Shown here in pieces: positions 1 to 4,877 of a DNA stretch of 5,018 bases. The notes below the pieces were generated by a model that worked only from the letters and a program-made list of their open reading frames with translations, was not told where the DNA came from and searched no databases. Position numbers and translations under genes: made by a program. The stretch spans positions 1-5,018 of the forward strand of contig JAEWUG010000039.1 of NCBI GenBank assembly GCA_023397215.1, written 5' to 3'. The DNA is from Nanobdellota archaeon. Its GTDB lineage: Archaea > Nanobdellota > Nanobdellia > Pacearchaeales > GW2011-AR1. Numbering within the stretch: the stretch's first letter is position 1; each line of letters starts with the position of its first letter.

Positions 1-415
1 TGATATCTTACTTTTATTATGTGATGGTAAGTTTCATGCTTTGAATAATTCTATTCAATTAAAAAAAGAAATTTATGTTTTTAATGGTTTAAAATTAGAT
101 AAAATAGAAAAAAACGAATTAGAAATTTATTTTAAAAAAATAAAAGGGAAACAAATGAAATATCTTAATTCAAAAAATATTGGAATTTTAGTTTCAAATA
201 AAAAAGGTCAAAGAAGTTACGGTGCTTTTAAAATAAGAGAAAGAATAGAAAAATCTGGAAAAAAAGTTTATGTTTTTTTTGGAGATTCTTTATCTATTAA
301 TGAATTTGATAATTTTCCAGATATTGATATTTGGGTAAATACTGCTTGTTTTGGTTTAGCTATGGATAATAATAAGATTGTGAATTTAAGTGATATTTTA
401 GAATTTCTAAATTAA
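1..415 (+). CDS. dph2: Diphthamide synthesis protein Dph2, C-terminal part (5' end outside window)
   Basis: Dph2 is a [4Fe-4S] radical-SAM-type enzyme. It transfers the 3-amino-3-carboxypropyl group of S-adenosylmethionine to a histidine of translation elongation factor 2, the first step of diphthamide formation in the archaeal cytoplasm. The frame is open from base 2 to the TAA at 413-415 and gives 137 residues. It begins near LLLLCDGKFHALNN, which matches the family's G-x-FHxLG segment. ILVSNKKGQ follows, and then DIWVNTACFGLAMD, which carries the third cluster cysteine (visible residue 116, codon 347-349). The first two cluster cysteines lie upstream, outside the window. The TTG at position 41 is an internal leucine codon and not a start, because the FHxLG motif lies before it. 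The residues after the cysteine (FG) differ from the usual PR. The gene converges on the 412-780 gene and their stop codons overlap. Assignment as Dph2 is confident; full-length integrity cannot be judged. Confidence 0.9.
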   Translation, partial: DILLLLCDGKFHALNNSIQLKKEIYVFNGLKLDKIEKNELEIYFKKIKGKQMKYLNSKNIGILVSNKKGQRSYGAFKIRERIEKSGKKVYVFFGDSLSINEFDNFPDIDIWVNTACFGLAMDNNKIVNLSDILEFLN

Positions 416-780
416 ACTTTTGCAATTGAAAAAACTGTTTTAATTACAACTATTATTGTTGCTGGAATAAATAATACTAATAAAGCTGATGAAATATTTT
501 TTAATGTTGCTAGAACAGGGCTTAGATTTGACATAAAAATTAAAGTATTATTTCCTAAACCTCCTACAATGATTAAAGAAACACTTGCAAATAAGAATGT
601 TTTAGTATCTTTATCACCTGTATTTAAAAATCCTACAATTAAACCTAAAATAACTAATGTTGTATAAATAATAGTGTACATTCCAGATAATGCTTTGTCA
701 AATAATCCTAAAATAACTGCTAAAATCACACCTGCTAAAAAAGCATAAGCACCTATTAAATTTTCACGTGATTTTACCAT
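412..780 (-). CDS. Small four-helix integral membrane protein, function unknown
   Basis: This 122-residue protein is almost entirely hydrophobic. Four membrane helices can be read at about residues 8-27, 35-52, 60-76 and 96-118, with short charged loops such as NTGDKDTK at 53-60. There is no cleavable signal peptide, no lipobox, and no catalytic or metal-binding motif that I recognise. Its general style (an ENLIGAYAFLAGVILAVILG start and a P-x-TIIVVIKTVF last helix) resembles short conserved hypothetical membrane proteins of DPANN archaea, but that is recollection and not a search result. The ATG at 780 is supported by a consensus TATA box centred about 25.5 nt upstream and by the absence of any Shine-Dalgarno sequence, suggesting a leaderless message. 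It is transcribed divergently from the S-layer-like gene. Its TAA (412-414) sits inside the end of dph2. No function is proposed. Confidence 0.8.
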   Translation of the reverse strand: MVKSRENLIGAYAFLAGVILAVILGLFDKALSGMYTIIYTTLVILGLIVGFLNTGDKDTKTFLFASVSLIIVGGLGNNTLIFMSNLSPVLATLKNISSALLVLFIPATIIVVIKTVFSIAKV

Positions 781-808
781 TATATATTATTGATTTTATT
801 ATATATAA
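780..808. repeat. 8-bp inverted repeat spanning the leftward promoter
   Basis: TTATATAT at 780-787 is repeated as ATATATAA at 801-808, an exact 8-bp inverted repeat with a 13-bp spacer. The arm centres are 21 bp apart, about two helical turns. One arm overlaps the TATA box of the leftward gene and the other covers its start site. This is operator-like geometry, but both arms are pure A/T in a very AT-rich region, so chance is a serious alternative. Confidence 0.3.
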
Positions 809-809
809 A
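802..809 (-). promoter_or_regulatory. Archaeal TATA box for the 412-780 gene
   Basis: Read on the minus strand this is TTTATATA, the classical archaeal TATA consensus. It is preceded by the purine-rich GAATAAAG, which would serve as the BRE. The box centre is 25.5 nt from the A of the ATG at 780. Archaeal transcription normally starts about 25 nt after the TATA centre, so the message should begin at or next to the start codon. Confidence 0.65.
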
Positions 810-848
810 CTTTATTCAAAAAAAGATAAATTAAATTTATTTTAATAT

Positions 849-863
849 ACAAATATTTATAAA
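849..863 (+). promoter_or_regulatory. BRE/TATA promoter of the S-layer-like gene
   Basis: ACAAA (849-853) followed by TTTATAAA (856-863) fits a BRE plus TATA box. The TATA centre is 26.5 nt before the ATG at 886, predicting a leaderless transcript. No Shine-Dalgarno sequence is present between the box and the start codon (the last bases are AAAGTTACAAC), which agrees with leaderless translation. Confidence 0.65.
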
Positions 864-885
864 GTCTTAATTCTAAAGTTACAAC

Positions 886-2535
886 ATGATGAAAAAAGCA
901 ATAATGTTTTTATTTAGCTTAGTATTTTTGTTTAGTTTAGTAAGTAGTCAAATTAATGTTAGTGAAATTAGTGGTTTTCCATTATCTAATGAAAGAAGCG
1001 GTTCTTTTGAAATTAATATTTCTACAAATGAAAGCGAGATTATTGGTATTTCTTTAAGTGATGTATTAGATTCAAACAACAATAAAATTACTTTTACTCC
1101 AAATGAATCTTCTGTTACATTAGCTAATAATTTTAAGATAATTAAAGTTGATTATAATATGTCTGAAGATTTTGTTTTTGAATATAAGAAAAGTTATTCA
1201 AGTGTTTTAACTTTGAATGGTGCTGTAAGTGGTTCTATTACAAAGGATATTAATTTTAGTGTAAATAATAATTATTTTTATTTTAATGATTATACAAATA
1301 GAGGACAATTAGAAATTAGTAAAATTTCTTTAGATATTGGTAATGGAATTGGAAGTCCTAGAGATGAAATTTATTTTCCTTTTGATGAATTTGAAATTGA
1401 TTTTAGAATAGAAAATGATGGTAATTGGGATATTGAAGATATAGAATTTTCTATTTGTTTGTATGATGTAAAAAATGAATATTGTATTTATGATGAAGAT
1501 GATTTTACTATTAGTAATGATGGTTTTAAGTTAAAAGAAGGAAATAGAGAAGATATTACTCTGTCTATTGTTTTAGATGCTTATGATTTAGAAGTAGGAA
1601 GTGAAAATTATGAATTACACTTTTCTGCTGTTGGAGAAATTGATGATAGTGATAGTGCTTATGATGGAGAAGAAACTATTATTTCTGATTATGTAAGTTT
1701 TGAAATTGTTAATGGACAAGATTTTGTAATTATAAATGAAATTTCTCCAAGTTATGGTAATAATTTTAAGTGTGGTGAAAAAGTAACTATTAATGCAAAT
1801 GCTTGGAATATTGGAGATACTGATTTAGATGATGATGAAGTTTTTGTAAAAGTATATAGCAGTGAACTTAATATTGATGAAGTTGTTTCTTTTGATAGAG
1901 GCATTGATTATATGGATTATGAACCTTTTTCATTTAATTTTGAAGTACCTTCTGATTTGAAAAGTGGGAGTTATAAAATTCTTTTTGGTGTTTATAATAA
2001 TGAAAGATTAGATAATAAGTATTTATTTGAGACAGAGGATGTTGAAGCGGTTTATGAATATTACTTAAATGTAGAAGGTTGTTTGGTTTCTGAACCTTAT
2101 ATTCAAGCATCTCTTCTTGAAGATAAAGTATTAAACAATGAAGAATTTTCAATTAATCTTAAGATTATGAACATGGGTGATATTGATGAAACTTATAGAA
2201 TTAGTTATGAAGGTTATGAATCTTGGTCTGAAATAATTAGCTCTCCAGAATCTATTTTAAGTGTAAATGCAAATAGTGAAGGAAGTGTTAATTTGAGACT
2301 TTTACCAAATAAAGCTGGAACTTATGAGTTTACATTAGTTATTGAATCCAAATTAGGAGATGTTTTTAGACAACCTATTTCAATTACAGTTTATGAAAAG
2401 AATATTTTTAGTTTCTTTGAAGAATTAGAATTAATTCACTTAATATTATTAATATTAGTTATTTTAATTGTTTTAGTTTTTATTCTGATTATTGTTGCTA
2501 ATAAAAAGAAAAAGAAAAAAGTAGTTAATTATTAA
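886..2535 (+). CDS. Putative S-layer-like surface protein (COG1361/CARDB type), C-terminally anchored
   Basis: This 549-residue exported protein is probably a structural cell-surface component. Residues 1-22 form a signal peptide (two Lys, a hydrophobic core, then VSSQ). The rest is acidic and beta-rich, with segments that read as Ig-like CARDB/NEW3-type domains at about 165-275 (FRIENDGNWDIEDIEF), 295-400 (NANAWNIGDTDLDDDEVF) and 418-503 (NLKIMNMGDIDETYRISYEG, closing in NKAGTYEFTLVIES). Four cysteines occur as two likely disulfide pairs, 191/200 and 296/399, the second bracketing a whole domain. A membrane helix at about 516-538 is followed by six lysines (540-545), so the body should face outside. 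All six N-x-S glycosylation sequons lie within residues 24-125. I see no PGF- or PEF-type motif before the anchor. The adjacent downstream archaeosortase suggests it could be that enzyme's substrate, but this is inference. The ATG at 886 is preferred to the ATG at 889 because of promoter spacing, though the difference is minor. Confidence 0.82.
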   Translation: MMKKAIMFLFSLVFLFSLVSSQINVSEISGFPLSNERSGSFEINISTNESEIIGISLSDVLDSNNNKITFTPNESSVTLANNFKIIKVDYNMSEDFVFEYKKSYSSVLTLNGAVSGSITKDINFSVNNNYFYFNDYTNRGQLEISKISLDIGNGIGSPRDEIYFPFDEFEIDFRIENDGNWDIEDIEFSICLYDVKNEYCIYDEDDFTISNDGFKLKEGNREDITLSIVLDAYDLEVGSENYELHFSAVGEIDDSDSAYDGEETIISDYVSFEIVNGQDFVIINEISPSYGNNFKCGEKVTINANAWNIGDTDLDDDEVFVKVYSSELNIDEVVSFDRGIDYMDYEPFSFNFEVPSDLKSGSYKILFGVYNNERLDNKYLFETEDVEAVYEYYLNVEGCLVSEPYIQASLLEDKVLNNEEFSINLKIMNMGDIDETYRISYEGYESWSEIISSPESILSVNANSEGSVNLRLLPNKAGTYEFTLVIESKLGDVFRQPISITVYEKNIFSFFEELELIHLILLILVILIVLVFILIIVANKKKKKKVVNY

Positions 2536-2542
2536 CTAAAGT

Positions 2543-2550
2543 TTTATTAA
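2543..2550 (+). promoter_or_regulatory. Possible TATA box of the archaeosortase gene
   Basis: TTTATTAA, preceded by ACTAAAGT, lies in the 36-nt gap after the S-layer-like gene. Its centre is 25.5 nt before the ATG at 2572, the same geometry as the better promoters in this window. The sequence is a weaker TATA match and the region is extremely AT-rich. Read-through from the upstream gene is equally possible. Confidence 0.35.
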
Positions 2551-2571
2551 GTTGATTTTTTTAAAATTTAA

Positions 2572-3153
2572 ATGAAGAAAAAAGAAAAAGATTTTTATTT
2601 TATTTTTTTAAGATATATTATTATACTATTATTTGGAATTGGAAATTTGTTTGTTTTTTATTTTATTTTAACTCCTGTTACAACTTATTCTGTTTATGGT
2701 ATTTTAAGTTTATATCATGAAGTTGAATTAGGAAAAAGTGGAATTCTCTTTTTAGAAAGTTTTAATGTTGGTTTAATTGATTCTTGTATTGCTGGTGGTG
2801 CTTTTTATTTATTATTTATATTAATTATGTCTACAGGCAACTTGAATCTTAAAAGAAGATTAACTATTTTATTTTATTCATTTTTGATATTTTTATTTTT
2901 GAATGTTCTTAGAATTTTGGTATTAATTGAATTATATGGGACTAATATTTTTATCTTTGCTCATTGGTTTTTATGGAATGTTATGTCTACTTTATTTGTT
3001 GTTGGTATTTGGTTTTTTATGGTTAAAATTTATAAAATTAAATCTTATCCTTTTTTGACTGATTTTTATAATTTTTTGAATTTTGTAAGATACAATAACA
3101 ATTTAGAAAAGAAAAGTCTAAAAAAAGTTAAGAATATTGTAAGAAAAAAATAA
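2572..3153 (+). CDS. Archaeosortase (exosortase/archaeosortase family transpeptidase)
   Basis: Archaeosortases are multi-pass membrane enzymes that act on C-terminal sorting signals of surface proteins, cleaving before the anchor helix and probably joining the protein to a membrane lipid. This 193-residue protein has the family's Cys-Arg-His triad in the expected order and membrane setting. Cys72 is in DSCIAGGAFYLL, Arg114 in the NVLRI motif, and His131 in FAHWFLWN. Helices are visible at about 10-34, 70-87, 96-120 and 132-152, with a Lys-rich cytoplasmic tail from about 180. It is short, like the stand-alone archaeal forms, and has no extra domain. I recall the name 'pacearchaeosortase' being used for DPANN members, but I cannot test membership. 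The gene follows the S-layer-like gene by 36 nt on the same strand, and its last 36 nt overlap the convergent COG2426 gene. Weak overall family similarity makes the triad the main evidence. Confidence 0.85.
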   Translation: MKKKEKDFYFIFLRYIIILLFGIGNLFVFYFILTPVTTYSVYGILSLYHEVELGKSGILFLESFNVGLIDSCIAGGAFYLLFILIMSTGNLNLKRRLTILFYSFLIFLFLNVLRILVLIELYGTNIFIFAHWFLWNVMSTLFVVGIWFFMVKIYKIKSYPFLTDFYNFLNFVRYNNNLEKKSLKKVKNIVRKK

Positions 3154-3594
3154 TACGATTAAAGCAGCCATTAAAATTCCTGCAGAAATTGCTATTATAC
3201 TCTTTTTTTTGTCTAACTTTAACATCCATGAAGCAAATGTTGCTGTCCATGCACCTGTTGTTGGTAATGGAATTGAAACAAAGATAAATAAAGCAATAAA
3301 ACCTATTTTTTGAAACTTAATATCTAATTTATTTACTCTTTTTTGTAATCTTTTTAATGGGATATTAATTATTTTGTTATAATTTTTGAATTTTAATAAG
3401 TGTATGTGAATTTTATCTAAAAAAAGATAAATTATTGGTATAATTAGAATATTTAATAAAACTGTGATTAAGAAAAAAGGAAATATTGGTAGATTATTTT
3501 TCAGAGTATAATTAATGATTATAGGTAAGCCAAGTCTTATTTCTGTAAAAGGCATTATAGTCAATAAAAAACCTAATATTAATTGGTTGTCCAT
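3118..3594 (-). CDS. COG2426 / PF06695 'small multidrug export' family membrane protein
   Basis: This is a 158-residue membrane protein with the two conserved blocks of the family. The first is near the N-terminus, IMPFTEIRLGLPI (residues 13-25). The second lies in the latter half, VSIPLPTTGAWTATFASWML (106-125), followed by a final helix at about 132-151. The traditional family name implies drug export, but that function is poorly supported. The repeated polar/proline motifs within hydrophobic segments recall re-entrant loops of the DedA-like membrane proteins, which include lipid scramblases, so lipid handling is an alternative. The length is normal for the family. The ATG at 3594 overlaps the end of the preceding gene (3579-4250) by 16 nt, indicating co-transcription. 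Its 3' end overlaps the archaeosortase gene, so its last 11 residues, including the end of the last helix, are antisense to the archaeosortase's Lys-rich tail. Confidence 0.88.
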   Translation of the reverse strand: MDNQLILGFLLTIMPFTEIRLGLPIIINYTLKNNLPIFPFFLITVLLNILIIPIIYLFLDKIHIHLLKFKNYNKIINIPLKRLQKRVNKLDIKFQKIGFIALFIFVSIPLPTTGAWTATFASWMLKLDKKKSIIAISAGILMAALIVLFFSYNILNFF

Positions 3595-4250
3595 TCTATT
3601 TTTTGAAAGTTTAATGCTTTTATTATTTCAAGAATAAACTTTTCAGAAGCTAGTATGTTTTGTTCACAAGAGTCTATTTCAATTAAATAACAATTTTCAG
3701 ATAGTTTTGATATTTTTGTTTGATTTGTTAAATCTAATTGAATAATTGTAGTTTTTGTTGGAATATTTTCACAAGTAGAATAACTAATATTTAATTCATC
3801 TGCGAATTCTTTGTTTGATGTCGCACCTGTCACATTTTTTATAAAAGGAAGAGCTTGTGTAATTTGACCTAAACCTGTTGAAACAATTATTTGGTTTGAA
3901 CAATTTAATATTTCTTTGGATTGTGTTACAACTATTTTTTCTTTAAATGTTAATTTTTCTATTTCACTTGTTATATTATTTTTCTTAGGGTTGTTTCTTA
4001 AATAAACATTATGAATTCCATAATCTTTACCTTGATATATTTTAGGAAATCTTGTATGATAAATTGTTAAATCTCCATATTGTTCTTTTTGCCAGTTTAC
4101 TCCAAGATAATCAAAAGATTTTTGAGATTGAATATAAAAATAAGGTATTAATACTGCTAAGAAAAGAATTGTAATTGAGACTAATACACCTATTAATTGT
4201 TTTGTTTCTTTTTGAACTGCTTTATCTGTTTTCTTTTTTTCTTTTTTCAT
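3579..4250 (-). CDS. Single-pass surface-facing protein with four cysteines, function unknown (paralog A)
   Basis: This 223-residue protein has a very basic cytoplasmic start (MKKEKKKTDK), one signal-anchor helix at about 18-40, and about 180 residues predicted outside the membrane. Cysteines at 117, 160, 187 and 195 in an extracytoplasmic part suggest disulfides. Sequons NIT, NCS, NVT, NIS and NQT are present in the exposed part. A stretch YLGVNW...YGDLTIYHTRF...NVYLRNNP follows the helix, and the C-terminus reads KTTIIQLDL...ENCYLIEID with a terminal helix at about 196-214. The same layout is seen in the upstream gene, so the two appear to be diverged tandem duplicates. I do not recognise an enzymatic motif. 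The ATG at 4250 is chosen over a TTG at 4280, because that TTG lies inside the upstream gene. The chosen start follows the upstream stop by 1 nt, and its own end overlaps the COG2426 start by 16 nt. Confidence 0.75.
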   Translation of the reverse strand: MKKEKKKTDKAVQKETKQLIGVLVSITILFLAVLIPYFYIQSQKSFDYLGVNWQKEQYGDLTIYHTRFPKIYQGKDYGIHNVYLRNNPKKNNITSEIEKLTFKEKIVVTQSKEILNCSNQIIVSTGLGQITQALPFIKNVTGATSNKEFADELNISYSTCENIPTKTTIIQLDLTNQTKISKLSENCYLIEIDSCEQNILASEKFILEIIKALNFQKIEWTTN

Positions 4251-4251
4251 A

Positions 4252-4815
4252 TTATTCAATATTAAATAAACTATATACAAATTTATTTGCTGCTTTTGAG
4301 ATATCTCCTTCTAGAAAAATACAATTTTGATCTTGGGTTATTTGTGTTTTTTCTGATGAAGAATTTATTATAATAATGTTATCTGTTGAACAATTTTTTA
4401 ATGGTGTTATTTCACTACATTCTTCTAGATTAATACATGCTTCTTGAAATCTTAATATATGATTTTGTAAATTAGATGTTAAAATATATGAAATATCTTG
4501 TGGACTTACAATATATAAAGGTTTATTTTCTAGGTTTTGTATTGTTATTGTTGTGTTTATTGAAATCTCTTTTAATTGATCAGGTAAATAATTAAAGATA
4601 TAATTATTGTTATTAATTTGTGTGTACCATAAATCATTTTGTTGAATAAAATTTAAATTTTTATAATTATATGCTTGTTGTTTTTCTCCTGTTGACGAAA
4701 AAAAAGCATATCCTATTGTTGAAAAACCTAATAATGTAATTAATAAAATACTTAGAATTGTTTGTTTTTTCTTTTGTTCTTTTTCTAATTGTTGTTTTGT
4801 TTTTATTTTTCTCAT
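4252..4815 (-). CDS. Single-pass surface-facing protein with four cysteines, function unknown (paralog B)
   Basis: This 187-residue protein has a Lys-rich cytoplasmic start (MRKIKTKQQLEKEQKKK), a signal-anchor helix at about 19-38, and an extracytoplasmic part of roughly 150 residues rich in Asn, Gln and Ile. After the helix comes YNYKNLNF...NDLWYTQI...YIFNYLPDQLKEI. The C-terminal part has cysteines at 127, 133, 142 and 165 and reads CSTDNIIIINSSS...QNCIFLEGD, then a short terminal helix. This order matches the downstream protein (3579-4250): basic tail, anchor, aromatic block, four cysteines, NC-x-x-x-E-x-D. I recognise no catalytic motif. The ATG at 4815 is preferred to a TTG at 4836 because a TATA box is centred 25.5 nt before the ATG and the TTG abuts that box. 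The gene's TAA is 1 nt from the next start, so the two are surely co-expressed. A structural or accessory role at the cell surface is a guess from topology. Confidence 0.75.
   Translation of the reverse strand: MRKIKTKQQLEKEQKKKQTILSILLITLLGFSTIGYAFFSSTGEKQQAYNYKNLNFIQQNDLWYTQINNNNYIFNYLPDQLKEISINTTITIQNLENKPLYIVSPQDISYILTSNLQNHILRFQEACINLEECSEITPLKNCSTDNIIIINSSSEKTQITQDQNCIFLEGDISKAANKFVYSLFNIE
4272..4279 (-). promoter_or_regulatory. Possible internal TATA box before the 3579-4250 gene
   Basis: On the minus strand this reads TGTATATA, centred 25.5 nt before the ATG at 4250 and lying inside the last codons of the upstream gene. It could give the second gene and COG2426 a leaderless transcript of their own. 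Because it sits in coding sequence of an AT-rich genome, it may be coincidence. Confidence 0.3.
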
Positions 4816-4836
4816 TCTTTTAATTAATTTAAACAA

Positions 4837-4844
4837 TTTATAAT
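4837..4844 (-). promoter_or_regulatory. TATA box for the 4252-4815 gene
   Basis: On the minus strand this reads ATTATAAA, preceded by the purine-rich AAAAAG as a BRE candidate. The centre is 25.5 nt before the ATG at 4815, predicting a leaderless transcript. It lies in the 62-nt gap (4816-4877) after the partial gene, so the paralog pair and COG2426 may be transcribed separately from that gene. Confidence 0.5.
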
Positions 4845-4877
4845 CTTTTTGTATAAACTTCTTATTTAGAATTATTT

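Noticed and set aside
41..43. TTG as the start of a 124-residue plus-strand gene
   Set aside because: The frame is open to the window edge and the upstream residues (CDGKFHAL) match Dph2, so this is an internal codon of a truncated gene.
1441..1860. GATGAAGAT-like and GATAGTGATAGT-like repeats as a repetitive element
   Set aside because: They reflect Asp/Glu-rich protein sequence with limited codon choice in an AT-rich genome; there is no regular period or flanking structure.
1934..2152. 72-codon minus-strand open frame
   Set aside because: It lies wholly inside the S-layer-like gene on the opposite strand, has no promoter or plausible protein composition, and the plus-strand frame there encodes coherent beta-domain sequence.
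2509..2521. A-rich tract encoding six lysines as a possible frameshift or slippage site
   Set aside because: It reads as a normal AAA/AAG-coded cytoplasmic basic cluster after a membrane helix and the frame closes properly soon afterwards, so no slippage is needed.
2556..2562. Run of seven T as a terminator after the S-layer-like gene
   Set aside because: Archaeal termination does use T-runs, but similar runs are common throughout this AT-rich window, including inside coding regions, and this one lies just before the next start codon.
3616..3625. TATA-like TAATAAAAGC (minus strand) before the COG2426 start
   Set aside because: It is a weak match lying in upstream coding sequence, and the 16-nt overlap with the preceding gene makes co-transcription the simpler explanation.
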